NCBI GenBank assembly: GCA_020002185.1
Contig: CM034544.1
Location: forward strand, 37,229,862 to 37,293,861
DNA length: 64,000 nt
Reading direction: 5' to 3'
Origin: Paraescarpia echinospica
Taxonomy: Eukaryota; Annelida; Polychaeta; Sabellida; Siboglinidae
Made by a program: the position numbers and the translations under genes. The number at the start of each line of letters is the position of its first letter. Within the stretch, counting starts at the first letter, position 1. The notes under the pieces were generated by a model. The model searched no databases and had not been told where the DNA came from. It was given only the letters and a program-made list of their open reading frames with translations. Positions 1 through 12,350 of the stretch are shown here, piece by piece.

Positions 1-775
1 GACGGTTGGAAGTATCTCCATCAGCTTGTCTCGTCTGATGTATCAAATGCTCGGCTCATGTCTATGCTAAGAATCTCGACTGCGAAGCGATATTTATGTG
101 CCTTGGCACACAACCACCGATACCTGAGCACTACGTCAACCGTACTTCGACTATGGAATCCACAATGCTCGTTCTGCTGGAAAGAGTTAACATTGTAAAG
201 ATTGGAACATTACAAATAATTATGTATGTCCATGAATTGCAACAGACTGTGCTCCCTCCCCCGCCAATAGAAGGGTTTTGTTTACAGACACAAGCGACAG
301 ACGAGCTAGTCACGAAGAATCGATCACACACCTGGGCAACCGATTCACGTGTCGTGCGCACATGTAACGCCATTTGGTATCGAAGAGAACCAACCTCGTC
401 GTTCTTCCCGGTTTTAATTAGTGGATTATACGTGGATTTCCCGCCATCGAAAACTATTTAATGGTACATAACCCGTTTCATACATTACAACATTTGAACA
501 AAATGCAGGGCTGTTACGCAATTGTCAAGCAGTCAACAAGAGAATCGTACAGAAAGCACACCCTAAGGATACGGACGGTTGTCAACGAATGTCACAAGTG
601 CCTTGGGTAAGTCACTGTTGCGAATTACTTCATGTTGTATATCCAAGGTCATGACATGATGTGAATATTTGTGTGTGTGCACGAGTATGCGCGTGTCTGC
701 TCATATCGGTGCGCGTCTCTGCATATCTGTATGTGTTTGTGCGTGCATGCGCGAGCCTGCGCGTACCTGTGCTTG

Positions 776-930
776 GAGGCGCGTGCCCGTGCGTGCCCGT
801 GCGTGCCCGTGCGTGCCCGTGCGTGCCCGTGCGTGCCCGTGCGTGACGTGCGTGCCCGAGCGTGCCCGTGCGTGCCTGTGCATGCCTGTGCGTGTCTGTG
901 CATGCCTGTGCGTGTCTGTACGTGTCTGTG
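776..930 (+). repeat. CGTGCC hexamer tandem repeat
   Basis: About ten near-perfect copies of a CGTGCC unit are followed by degenerate CGTGTCTGTG/CATGCC units. It is open in several frames on both strands only because the unit is a multiple of three, so those frames are not genes. The mirrored tract at about 30470-30600 in the right arm has fewer units. Confidence 0.9.
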
Positions 931-3089
931 ACCAACTTGCAGCAAACCAAAATTGTACCGAACACATCGATCGGAAAACAAATTTAATTTTAACTCCCGA
1001 TTATGTGAAATGTGACGGAAAGAAATTGAATGCTGTATTTGTCTAAACTTGAATAACAAATAATAATATCTTGTGAACACGGACAGTCATTCGTATACAC
1101 TATCACATGGTTTACCCCGGTTCATTTCATTTATAAAACATAACTGAAACTAATTCTATGCGATGCGTCTCGGGTGATTAGTAACCCTGGAGGATGGTGA
1201 ACAGAACCATTGCCACACATTGTGTTTGAGTTGACACAAACCCTTTGACATTTACTGTTGACAATTCTAATAGAATGTGTTTCAGGTTGGTGTGAACATT
1301 TTGTTGTTTTCATGTTTGTTCTATTAACAATGAAGCTAGCTTCTTACGCTCCGTGAGTAGAGCAGTGTGAGGCATTTGCTTTCCATGTAGGATTTCATGA
1401 TGGAATTTTGATTCTTGTTCAGCTCCAGCAGTTGTTTAAAACAACTGATGTGTTTACTAATGCAAAATTAGTGCTTAACAGAAAGGCGACGCTTTCATCT
1501 TTTTGGTATCTAAAATTTGCTTGGACTCAATTCGGAACATGCATATTTCTTTTCCATTGACGTATTTTGTTACCAATAAAATTGTAGGTTTTCAGAACGA
1601 TATGAATAATTACCTTTTTTAAGAAAAAAATCAATTTTCGGACACATCCGATATGTTATTCATTTGACAATTGAAATGTAATTTTCATTGTATTATTGTA
1701 TTAAAAGTAGGTCTAAACTTGAACAATTGATGTATTATTGTTTATTGTTAGTTAAACATGTACTTTATTCTAGTAATTTATCATTTGATCTTGTACTTTA
1801 TTCTTTATTCTAGTTCTTATGTACCATGACAGATAGCCCTAGGGTCTTTTTTTTAAAAGAATGTCCTTTTAGGTGGTAAGCAGGTCAGTGTTATGAAGCA
1901 TTACAAACTGGTGGGGGACTCAAAATCTAAATTGAGCGTAACATATTATAAGGATAGAGCCAACCAATGTTACATCCACGAACGTACACATGTCACATGG
2001 GATTATATTTTAACATAACTAAAATACAGCCACTCCTGATTAGCATGTGAATGTTGATATTATATTCAGGAAATATATGGCTTTTCCGCGATTGAAATTG
2101 TCATGCGCCGATAAAATGTCGTATAGCTCTACGCCAACGAGCGCTCAGTTTTGATGCTTCTGTTAGATGAGTGCAGCATTTGACAGGAGAGACAAAGCCA
2201 ATTCTCCTGCAATTACACGTCAACGACTTTTCGAACAAGGACTGTTCTCATGGTTCGATGCATCAGATCAGCACGTTGTTTCAATTACTGCTGAACATTC
2301 TAAGCATAGCGTAAATGCATTCTACAATCCTGATATGGTCGCTTGCCAACACGTAGTTATCCAATTTAGCTTCTATTACGTAACAAACACTGCCGAGCGG
2401 GCGCTTCTATCAATGCACCTAGAAATGTGTAAACGCGTGACAGTTGTATATTGACCGACCAGTGTTAAACAATCGATAGTTCTAATGTGGAAGGAGCGCA
2501 GTTGCCACGTTTGTGCAAAGCAAAATCGTTCTTCAGGTGAAGCAGTTCCAGTTAAACTGGGATTCGTGCGTATTGTAACATCGCCAGATAGTCGGATAAA
2601 ACAGACGTCTAGCAGGGTTTGCATTTCGCGGATGGTTGGCGCAGAACCACGCCCTGTGGAAGTTTGGTTAGTAGATGTCATGATATTTAGATCAACACGC
2701 GCGAGATTATGGACAAAGCAGACACATAGTTATTCAGACGCAGAGACAGACAGTCAGACAGAAACACATAATTAAACATACAGCCATACAGATTTAGATA
2801 CACGCACTATATTGTGACGTCCATTGAACATCTTGCCAGTCTCAATACAGATATGCATACGCGTTTTCGATTAATTAGATTATTATACAATTATCAAAGT
2901 ATTATAAATAAATGTTATTGTATCGTTACTTACCACACACTTATATGTAATAGTTGAAATATTTATTAACGAAACATACCTCCGGGGAGTAAACTGGCCA
3001 TATCCAACCGTGGCTACAGACGTAATCATTTATAATTAGAAACATTTGTTCTCACTTCAACACTCCCTGTTTCCAATTCACCGTCATTA

Positions 3090-3175
3090 CTGTACTGTTC
3101 TTTACAGTACTGTACTGTACTGTACAGTACTGTACTTTACAGTACTGTACTGTACTGTACTGTACTGTTATTGAA
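3090..3175 (+). repeat. TACTG pentamer repeat
   Basis: This is an array of TACTG/TACAG units that can fold back on itself. A shorter version lies in the right arm at about 28262-28312. Confidence 0.85.
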
Positions 3176-3659
3176 CCGTTGTTATGATATGTATGGCACT
3201 GGATCGTTGTAGCATTTAAAGCACTTGATCAAGCATACAATGTGTATATGAAAACCTATTATCTATAGTATTTATTGTCATGTTATTGCGTATATATGCA
3301 CGTTTGTTTTGCACATATGATATGATAACAATTTCTTCACACTGTTGATCTCACAAACAATCAATCGGCGCCGTCATTGTGTGCGCCATCTTGTGATTCA
3401 TCTATTCTAATAACATGACTATCCATGAATCTGCATAGATCAGAATACATGTAATAGTAATACTATTTCCATGTTATTGCGATTATATACACGTATGTGT
3501 TACACGCATGATAACAATGTATTAACATTGTTGATCTAAAACAAACAATCGACCAATCGGCGCTGGCACTCTGTCCGCCATCTTGGAGTTGATCACTTCC
3601 GTCATAGAGCATAGATCAGAATATATATAATAGATTAGTAATATTATTTACGCCGCGTA

Positions 3660-4140
3660 TACATAAGTTTACTGCATCATATCATGTAACATAACATATG
3701 ACCACAGTTTTAGCACCATTCTAACGAATCAATACCTTCACTAGGTGTAGATATGCAAGATTAATTAAAGTGAAGTTCACACCACAAATCCGCCGGTTTC
3801 TGTTGGGCAGGGTTTAAAAGCAGGTAAATGTTATATTTTAATTGCAGCTTGACGTACTCAATATATAGGGTTATATCAAACCGGTTATGGGAAAGCCGGA
3901 CGGCCTGGGATCCGATATATACTCTCCCCTGCAGGGTACTTCCACACGGTGTGGGTCAGCTGTGAGAGATAAGGCTGTGACACTACTCTCCAGGGTAGTG
4001 TTGTAAGGAGCTCCCGAAGCGAGATCCCGAGCCGATCATTGGTACAGTTAGCTCTGTATCATAGGCAGTACGACTCCAGTGTCTCCCACTTCCTGATTCT
4101 CTCTTTTGTCTTACAAAAATAAACTTAATTGTTACTGTAC
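3660..4140 (+). repeat. Dispersed repeat, copy 1 of a direct pair
   Basis: This ~0.48-kb segment recurs in diverged form at 4255-4690 in the same orientation. Shared blocks include ATTAATTAAAGT followed by GAAGTTCACACCACAA, a TATA-like TTTAAAAGC, the GGTCAGCTGTGA block, and CCAGTGTCTCCCA followed by TTCCTGAT near the end. The TATA-like box and the size fit a pair of old solo LTRs or a non-autonomous element, but I find no coding sequence and cannot name the family. Mirrored copies lie at about 27250-27740 in the right arm. Confidence 0.6.
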
Positions 4141-4254
4141 TGGGCCATTTTCAAGACCTGAAAAGTAACTGAATAACATGGACTTAATGTACCACATAGT
4201 ATTTCACTACCTTTTGTTTTTTGAGGAATGGTGCCAAGCCCCGAAAGCAGCATT

Positions 4255-4690
4255 ATTATAATTCATATATCATGTGACATAACATATAGCCAAAGTTTTA
4301 ATACCATACTTTAGTAGATATAAATATGTAAGATTAATTAAAGTTGAAGTTCACACCACAATTTAGTCTGTCTGTGTCTGCCAGGGTATAAAAGCTTGTA
4401 AATTGTCTATACTGGTTGTGACTTGAAGTGCGCCAACACTAATAGGATTATATATTATGTGGTATGGATGTCCACACCGGTTTGGAACGCCGGGGCTTAG
4501 GGGCCGATATAATTCTCCTTTGAGGTGTCACTACCAACCCGTAGTTGGTCAGCTGTGATGGATCAGGCTGTGACAAATCTTCGAAAGACACCGATGCGTG
4601 TCCCGAGCTTATACTTAATACAGTTTGTTCTGTACTATAAGCAGTATGGCACCAGTGTCTCCCATTTCCTGATCTCTATTTTGTCTTGCT
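4255..4690 (+). repeat. Dispersed repeat, copy 2 of a direct pair
   Basis: This is the diverged second copy of the 3660-4140 repeat, with a good TATA box (GGTATAAAAGC at about 4384). Its mirrored copy is at about 26710-27170. The 93-codon open frame at 4525-4806 sits inside the repeat, shows no domain and is probably fortuitous. Confidence 0.6.
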
Positions 4691-6639
4691 TGGTGCCATG
4701 CATGTTTTGTTTTATTATTATTATTACTATTATTATTATGAATGCTGCAATTGATATGTTAGTACATCAGAATACTTTAATATCTCTGAAAGCGGGATTA
4801 ATATAATTAATTGATGTGATAGTTGTGGACTTGCTACACATAACATAAATTTAAATAAATTATAACTAATCTTATGGCTACTTCGTACTTATGTTCCTAC
4901 GTAGGTTAAAATTCATGTTTTGATATATCATCTCATAATTATGCAAGTATTTCGCTGACATATTGTGGCCAGATACGATGCGAAAACATAGTGGTAGCAT
5001 CCAAATTCTACAGTGTCTAATTAAAATCACACAACACAAAAATATTAGCATAATGCTTGTGTGAGTATATTCGTTGACGTATACGCTGTCCATTTTTAAG
5101 GTGTCATTTGACATAAGGAAAACAGAACAACTAAAAATAATGTTCTATATTGATAAATGCTACAACATGTGCCAGTGTAACATGTAACGGTCATACATAC
5201 TTCGCTGTTACTAATAGGATACATGTGCACATCTTTTTATTTCCTATTTTCTGAACAAAACAGACACTACGTGAGTTTTGGACAGCCATTTTGACTGAGC
5301 GCGATTCCATGGAAGAAATGTTCAAACAACAGTTGGCAGCCTAGTCCATAGAAAAGTGGGTTTATATGTTTGTTCGCATTGTGTCTATGTATTGTATTAC
5401 ACATTTTTGTGAGATGATATACATTTATTAGTAACAATAGAAATTACATTTTTTACTGATTGCTAGGTGTTACAGTCTGTGTTGGAAAATAAATGGGCCA
5501 GGCCACGGAAAATGTTCCCATTCCAAATTTTCGTGAACAAATTAAAATGTGTTCTAATACCAATACTGATAACAACAACATAAAATATAAAGTAGTATTC
5601 TTAAAATTATAGTAATTGGTTGATACGAGTATATCTACACAATATATATGCATATTGTGGGTGGTATGTTATAAGAGTAACACTTTGAGAAAAAAACCAT
5701 CATCATCAGCACAGTAGATATGATGTCCGTCACTCACTTTCAACAAAAACGGTTGTGACTATCAATATAATTATTTGTCATCATAATGAAAGCTCACAAG
5801 CAGATGAATTCACCATGGACTAAGAGATAAACGTTCATTAGTTAGTTCGTAATTAAACAATATGTCTGACATGAGGTGAACGTCCGTCACAATATCAGTG
5901 GGCGCTAAAACATATACAAATACCTACAATTGTGATGCACATGTGCGTCTTTGTAGACAAAAATTGTAGACACTGTGCAACTTATGTACAATTTTTATAA
6001 TAATGTGCATCTACCACACATTAATAATACAATCATACTTACCACAAGGATTAGAAAAATCCTTTGTTTCACACTTCATATATCTACGCACCATTGAGCT
6101 GAACTGTTCATGTCGGTACGTTATGACGCTAAAAAGCTCGTGCACTGATAATGTACTCTCTCTAAGTATGAAGGCGTATGTAAACATGCACATGGAAGTG
6201 ATCACAACAGCTTTCGTGACGAACATCACGGCTAATTGTGCACGTGGCAGACATAATGCAATGCTTGCATGTACAGTACAACTAAACACAAACACATCGA
6301 ATCAATATTAAACCACATTGCATGTGAGACACTAGGGATACCCTAATCTATATAGGTAGTAAAGTCAATTTTTATTTTAATATGACTAAGCTGAGGGAAA
6401 TCTGAACATGATGTCCGTCACGAAATTTGCATTAAATCAGGGCAGGATGTTTGAACATCCCTTACATATGCCATTTAAAGATAACCAATTTTAATATTGA
6501 AAATATATATATGTGTTTCTGAGGTTACAGTTAGCCTAAAATTAGAAGTATATAGTAATATGTCTTAAAATAATGCCCATGAGACAAGAGGAAGGTGGTG
6601 AATTTGAAATGGGAAAATTTTCCATGGCCTGAACCAAAT

Positions 6640-6780
6640 ACTTTGTGTCAGTTGTTTGTCTAGCCAATTTGTTGAGTTATGAAGTTTATGGCAAAGATGT
6701 CCCAGTGTCGTGTGTGGCAGGTTCAAGTCTTGCCTGTGTTATGTATCCAAACACAACAGGTTGTGCACATACACTGATTC
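6640..6780 (+). repeat. tRNA-derived SINE-like segment
   Basis: An A-box-like stretch (TAGCCAATTTGTTGAG, about 6661-6676) is followed ~45 bases later by a B-box-like GGTTCAAGTCT at about 6720 inside a self-complementary T-arm (GGCAGG...CTTGCC). This is the layout of an internal RNA polymerase III promoter. Acceptor and anticodon stems do not pair, so it is not a functional tRNA gene. The same module occurs inverted at about 10160-10280 and 24680-24800. Confidence 0.45.
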
Positions 6781-7074
6781 GATTCAACAACTTCTGCCGC
6801 ATTTTATAACATCACTGAATTGTATGGATATTTTATTTCCACCTATACTGGAAACTGTAGACGAATTTAGCATGACATTTTAAATAATTATGTAAAAAAA
6901 TAATCATTCCTATGGTCTTGCATAACCCAGTTCCCAAGAGATAATGATATACATACGTATTTACGATATGCTGTTCTATTCTACACAGTCTTTCAACAAC
7001 CTGTGAAAACCTGTACTGTATTGATTAGTGAACCACTCTCATCCACAGGGCGCCAGTGAGTTCATTATATAGGA

Positions 7075-7290
7075 ACCAGTGGATCCAATGAGACAGTGGA
7101 TACACTGCCTACACTGTCTGCTCGGAGTCTCTCACACTCCTGACTGGGAATCAACTCCGGCCGCTGGTAGCAGGATCCAGTGGGTTAGAGATAGAAATCA
7201 TCTCCCCTGTGTGCGGTCTTTTATTTCCCCTAGCACAGACACCAGATGGAAGGGACCAACGGCTTTTAGTGTCTCTTCCGAAAGACACAG
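7075..7290 (-). repeat. Dispersed ~215-bp repeat family
   Basis: A block with motifs such as GCCGTTGGTCCCTTCCATCT, the segment TCTGTGCTAGGGGAAGTAAA and AACCCACTGGAT recurs at about 9630-9840, at 24125-24345, and as a shorter diverged copy at about 63085-63160. The last copy lies outside the inverted repeat, so this is a genome-wide family rather than part of the arm duplication alone. No coding capacity is evident. Confidence 0.65.
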
Positions 7291-7489
7291 GTAATGTAAC
7301 AGTAATACATAAGACAACATTTTAAATAAATGTATCATGGACAAACTTCGTTTGTACATATTCTTTAAGCGATGAGTCTAGCAAATGTCAAGCCACTGAG
7401 ACACTACGAATCGCCTCCTTCTGTCTGAGCCCCTGGCCTAGCCAGATCACAGATCTGTACAATAAATGTACCCTACATTAATGCATATT

Positions 7490-7711
7490 TTATTTGTTCA
7501 TCTTAAAGCACCGGATCAGCTGTAGACGGGAGCGAACACTTCTGCCAGGTTTGGGTGTATCCAAGGGAAGAGCGGCTGTTACTTTGAACACATTTGACGT
7601 AACGTTCGCTCTACACATGTAGTTTTCATAACGTCGTACAGTGACAGCATCTTCCGGCTGGTTGAAATAGTGGTACGGATCCTTGAAGGCGGCCTCGGTG
7701 AACTTCACCAC
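7490..7711 (-). CDS. Unrecognised 73-codon open frame, left-arm copy
   Basis: This minus-strand frame and its right-arm partner (23713-23934, plus) keep the same length and frame. They share the core DPYHYFNQPEDAVTVRRY while differing at about a dozen other residues. No ATG starts either copy (the first codon is GTG), so each would have to be an exon or a remnant. I recognise no domain. The retained frame despite substitutions hints at former coding function, but two copies are weak evidence. Confidence 0.3.
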   Translation of the reverse strand: MVKFTEAAFKDPYHYFNQPEDAVTVRRYENYMCRANVTSNVFKVTAALPLDTPKPGRSVRSRLQLIRCFKMNK

Positions 7712-8187
7712 GGAACTAACTGGACCGCATGGAAGGTACTCCGTAAACTATTTATGGTAGTCACGATAACAGTAACATATTTCGGAGAACTGGACAGACA
7801 TCACCTTTTCGCACCATAATGCATGTAGATGGTTCAACCATAGCCTTACTATTCCGCTGTTAAACACTGACCAAAACCACGTTCCCAGGTTTTATCAACA
7901 CAATGCGACATCAACTTAATACAAACGGTGATGTTTATAATTATTATATCACTGAAACCGTCCTTTTAACAAATGAAGGAAGTTCTCTCCTAACCTGTCG
8001 TTGAGATCCAGTTGTTCTACTCGCAGAGCGGCACCTCAAGGTCGAGGCGATGGTAAACGAAACGCCGCGAGACGGCCCTAGTATATGACCACGTCTGTCG
8101 GTTGCCGTTGGTGAAGACGATACACAGCGATACATTTGGTACCGGCTATCTACGATATACACGCGCCCGCTTGTAACAATTAACATG

Positions 8188-8310
8188 ATTTAACAAGATT
8201 GCCATCCAGACAATTAACTCTAGATGGCAGGTGGACAAGGAAGCCTTTTGCTTATCGAGAGTCCAATACTTTTTATTTACGTGTACACCGTCCTTTAAGG
8301 TATGTGTCGA
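8188..8310 (-). mobile_element. CR1 LINE 3' tail fragment, left arm
   Basis: The segment from TTTAACAAGATTGCCATCCA to GGTATGTGTCGATTT matches the 3' end of the longer CR1-type LINE at 58527-60655, read on the same (minus) strand. It is a 5'-truncated copy containing only the end of the 3' region, which is typical of LINE insertions. The mirrored copy is at about 23110-23240. Confidence 0.7.
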
Positions 8311-8319
8311 TTTAACATC

Positions 8320-8690
8320 GCCCCACCACGTCTGTCACCGCCCCATCGCCCCTGTCTTCACCCCACCATTTCTGTCATCACTCCACCGCCTCTGTCATCG
8401 CCCCACCGCCTTTGTCTTCCCCATACCGCGTCTGTCACCACTCCACCGACTCTGTCAACACCCCACCGCCTTTGTCTTCATTCTAACGCCTCTTTCCACA
8501 CTGCTTCGCCTCTCTGTCATCTGTCACCTCCCCACCATCTCTGTCATCATCCCACAGCCTCTGTCATCACTCCACCGTCTCTGTCACCACCCCACCTCCT
8601 CTTTCACCACTCCACTGCCACTGTCACCACCCCACCTCCTGTTTCATCACCCCACCGTATCTCTCATCACTCAGGTCGCCCAACGCCCTG
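8320..8690 (+). repeat. Minisatellite of ~20-bp CACCGCCTCTGTCATC units
   Basis: Degenerate head-to-tail units of the type CCCCACCGCCTCTGTCAT run for ~370 bases. Proline/serine-rich open frames across it arise from repeat composition and are not called as genes. The mirrored array at 22650-23110 is longer, so unit number has changed since the arms separated. Confidence 0.9.
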
Positions 8691-8887
8691 AGGCGGCTCG
8701 GCAGGTGAGGATGATGCAACGTCATGCCGCGACCGTTGATGACGAAGGCATAATGCCACTGGCCCTGCCTGGAAGGCGCTACAGCAGTCGACGGAGAACA
8801 GCTCAGTGTGTATTTTCAGTTAGTAATTTCACCGACTTATTTTTCAGATTCTTGAGCTTGTACGGGAATGGTGGCCAGCATTGAGTC

Positions 8888-8893
<6 letters not shown>

Positions 8894-8941
<48 letters not shown>
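8894..8941 (+). repeat. (TA)n microsatellite
   Basis: Pure TA dinucleotide run of about 48 bases. The mirrored run at 22366-22420 is interrupted by a G. Confidence 0.95.
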
Positions 8942-8945
<4 letters not shown>

Positions 8946-9139
8946 GACGGGTAGACACACGGTGACTGTCAGACCTGGTACAGACACTGACCTGTACAAC
9001 TGAACCTCGCTTTACGGTCACCTCAGTAATATAGTCACCTCCCAATTAAGGTCAATCTACTACAGCCCAAAATTATTTCCACAGCAGTAAAACAGGAAAT
9101 TAGTCTCGCTAAGAAGGTTACCTCGCTATTCACGTCACT

Positions 9140-9629
9140 TTGCGTGCCCGCTTGCCTGACTGCCCGCCCGCCCGCCCGCCCCAATTTTCAAAGTACTTGA
9201 TACTTGTACTTGAGTTTTTCACAAAGTACTTGTACGTGTACTTGGCACAATTGAAAGTACTTGTAATTGTATTCAAGTACATTGTACACCTACTTGACCT
9301 ATTCCTGGTAGTTGTATAAAGAAAACAACTAAACACAAAATATAGAGCTAGATATATATATATAGCTCTACTCGAAAATATGTTATCGGTTCAAACGCGT
9401 GCAATCGTAATGTTCTGCACCGTTAGTCGTCCGTAATGAAAGAAATGGCCGTGGAGTTGTAAGTATCAAAGCCTGCTTCTAGATAACTCGACAAATTAAA
9501 CGTCGGTTAAGTATTAACAACGTTACAGGAGTGGCTCAAAGCTTCCCTATTATCGTGGGGCCAACCTTCCTTTACATTATTTTGATCTTTTGAAATTTTT
9601 TCACAGTGGAGAGCGGTGTTCATCTCACA
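9140..9629. other. Inner flank of left arm, no gene seen
   Basis: Single-copy spacer sequence between the inner edge of the left arm and the third repeat copy. It holds a (CCCG)n tract near 9160-9181 and AGTACTTGTA-type short repeats at 9190-9290. I see no coding feature. Confidence 0.6.
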
Positions 9630-11290
9630 TTGCCTTGTCTTTCGGAAAAGGCACTAAAAGCCGTTGGTCCCTTCCATCTGGTGTCAGTGCTAAGGGAAGT
9701 AAAAGACCGCCCACAGGGGACGCGATTTCTAACCCACTGGATCATGCTCCCAGCGGCCGCAGTTGCTTCCCAGTCAGGCGTGTGAGAGACGCCGAGCAGA
9801 CAGTGTAGGCAGTGTATACACTGTATCATTGGACTCACTGGTTCCTATATGATGAACTCACTGTGGTGCCCTGTGGATGACAGTGGATCACTACTCAATA
9901 CAGTACACGTTTTCACAGGTTGTTGAAACACCGTGTAGAATAGAACAGCATATCGTAAATACGTATGTATATCACCATCTCTTGTGAACTGGGTTATGCA
10001 AGAGCATAGGAATGTTTATTTTTTATATAATTATTTAAAATGTCATGCTAATTTCGTCTACAGTTTCCAGTATAGGTGGAAATAAAATATCCATGCAATT
10101 CGGTGATGTTATAAAATGCGGCTGAAGTTGTTGAATGGAATCAGTGTATGTGCACAACCTGTTGTGTTTGGATACTAAACACAGGCAGGATTTGAACCTG
10201 CCACACACGACACTGGGACATCTTTGCCATAAACTGCACAACTCAACAAAATGGCTAGACAAACAACTGACACAAAGTATTTGGGTCAGCCAACGAAACA
10301 TTTTCCCATTTTAAATTCACCACTTTCCTCTTGTCTCATGGTCATTATTTTAAGACATATTACTATATACTTCTAATTTCAGGTTAACTGTAAGATAAAT
10401 ATCTTCAGAAACACAGACATATTTTCAATATTATAATTGGTTATCTTTAAATGCCATATTATTTGTGGATGTTCAAACATCCTGTCCCTGTTTTAATGTA
10501 AAATTCCGTGAAGACATCATGTTCAGATTTCCCTCAGATTAGCCATATTAAACTAAAAATTGACTTTACGACCTCTATTGATTAGCGTATCCCTAGTGTC
10601 ACACATGCAATGTGGTTTGATATTGATTCCATGTGTTTGTGTTTAGTTGTACTGTACATGCAAGCATTGGATTATGTCTGTACATGCACACTTAGCCGTG
10701 TTGTCCATCACAAAAACTGTTGTCATCACTTCCATGTGTTTGTGTTTAGTTGTACTGTACATGCACACTTAGCCGTGTTGTCCATCACAAAAACTGTTGT
10801 CATCACTTCCATGTGTTTGTGTTTAGTTGTACTGTACATGCACACTTAGCCGTGCTGTCCATCACAAAAACTGTTGTCATCACTTCCATGTGTTTGTGTT
10901 TAGTTGTACTGTACATGCACACTTAGCCGTGTTGTCCATCACAAAAACTGTTGTCATCACTTCCATGTGTTTGTGTTTAGTTGTACTGTACATGCACACT
11001 TAGCCGTGCTGTCCATCACAAAAACTGTTGTCATCACTTCCATGTGTTTGTGTTTAGTTGTACTGTACATGCACACTTAGCCGTGTTGTCCATCACAAAA
11101 ACTGTTGTCATCACTTCCATGTGTTTGTGTTTAGTTGTACTGTACATGCACACTTAGCCGTGTTGTCCATCACAAAAACTGTTGTCATCACTTCCATGTG
11201 TTTGTGTTTAGTTGTACTGTACATGCACACTTAGCCGTGTTGTCCATCACAAAAACTGTTGTGATCACTTCCATGTGCATATTTACACAG
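9630..11290 (+). repeat. Third copy of arm sequence (direct to right arm)
   Basis: This segment matches about 24130-25235 of the right arm in the same orientation, and hence the left arm inverted. It covers the ~215-bp dispersed repeat, the SINE-like module and the block beginning GTGTTTAGTTGTACTGTACA. It is more diverged from either arm than the arms are from each other. Its distal end is enlarged by the 77-bp array listed separately, after which homology resumes with GTGATCACTTCCATGTGCAT. Confidence 0.85.
10655..11275 (+). repeat. 77-bp tandem repeat, about 8 copies
   Basis: Eight head-to-tail units of 77 bp, each holding CCATGTGTTTGTGTTTAG, GTACTGTACATGCACACTTA and TCACAAAAACTGTTGTCATC. 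Successive CCATG starts at 10732, 10809 and 10886 give the period. Units are almost identical, differing for example at GTGTTGTCC/GTGCTGTCC. The arms carry one diverged copy of the unit (about 25130-25230), so this is a local expansion of an ancestral single unit. Confidence 0.95.
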
Positions 11291-11369
11291 TTTTAAGTTT
11301 AAGCTAATGAGTTATTGGTGAAAATAAACTTATAAAACAAAAAACATGAACATTTTCACTGTGGGCAGG

Positions 11370-12345
11370 ACATCTAGAAATACCAGATTTCTTATGTAAT
11401 TCAGGAAATAAACATTTTGTAAATGGCGCTACCAACAAGAAATTGTCAAATGTTCGAACAAAACTCCCACTTTCAGATGCCCCATATGGGGGAGATATCC
11501 CGCTATTGGATTGTCAACTTGGAAGGTCTGGGATGGTGCCATTGTCCCAGTAAAGAAATACCTGACATTTCCATGCATCAGTATAACTGCTGTGCCACTT
11601 AAAGATTAATTTGTGAAAGGATATTGCCAACAAACCAGTTAACCTAATACTGCCAACAGTGTTTAAATGTTGCAAGAAAAAATTTAAAAAGTCTTGGCTG
11701 CACAAATTGTCATCTTTGTACCGGTGTCTACATTTACCTCGGTAAAAATAACATTATGATGTAACCAAGAAAATGCTTTGGAACAATTAATTACCATCTC
11801 GGCCGACCAACATTTAAGAACTGCTACCAACTGATTCAACACCAGAATTAATTTAAGAACTAGTCTAATTCCCTTTGTACATCATATCACCATTGCTCAG
11901 TTGTGGCTGTCAAAGCATCCAACAACGACCCACAGCGTATTGTCAAATTGTGGGATACTACATTTAATAAATCTGAAATATCAGAGTTAGCAAACATTCA
12001 ATAGATAAATAACACATAATTGTATGTAAACAGAGGCACACCACCTTCATCGAAGGCTACAACATGCATTCTCAAAATTGATTAGTTTGATTTACAAATT
12101 AATCGTTAAGTAGCACCGCAGTTATACTGATGCATGGAAATGCCAGGTATTTCCTTACTGGGACAATGACACCAGCCCAGACCTTCCAAGTTGACAATCC
12201 AATAGCGGGAGATCTCCCCCACATGGGGCATCTGAAAGTGGGAGTTTTGTTCGAACATTTGACAGTTTCTTGTTGGTAGCGGGATTTACAAAATGTTTAT
12301 TTCCTGAATTACATAAGAAATCTGGTATTTCTACATGTCAAGTAC
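11370..12345. mobile_element. Non-autonomous element with ~245-bp inverted ends
   Basis: 11370-11620 and about 12100-12345 are near-perfect reverse complements; the outer ends carry AAATACCAGATTTCTTATGT and its complement. About 480 bases of AT-rich sequence without an open frame lie between. The layout fits a MITE-like DNA transposon with long terminal inverted repeats. I could not identify a target duplication because the right end runs into the assembly gap, so a simple palindrome remains possible. Confidence 0.6.
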
Positions 12346-12350
12346 ACAAA

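Larger units (their letters stand above)
1..9139 (+). repeat. Left arm of a large inverted repeat
   Basis: Bases 1-9139 are the reverse complement of 22167-31370, with small indels, mainly in microsatellites. Position 1 pairs with 31370 and 9139 with 22167. Some stretches are unchanged over hundreds of bases: the 102-codon open frame at 6003-6311 translates identically to 25115-25423, as does 4525-4806 with 26620-26901. The arm may extend beyond the window start. Apart from the repeats listed separately it holds only short open frames without recognisable domains, such as 2167-2454 (+) and 2376-2681 (-), so I see no confirmed host gene in it. Confidence 0.95.

Noticed and set aside
6640..6780. 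Functional tRNA gene
   Set aside because: A-box and B-box matches are present but the acceptor and anticodon stems do not pair; a SINE-like remnant is more likely.
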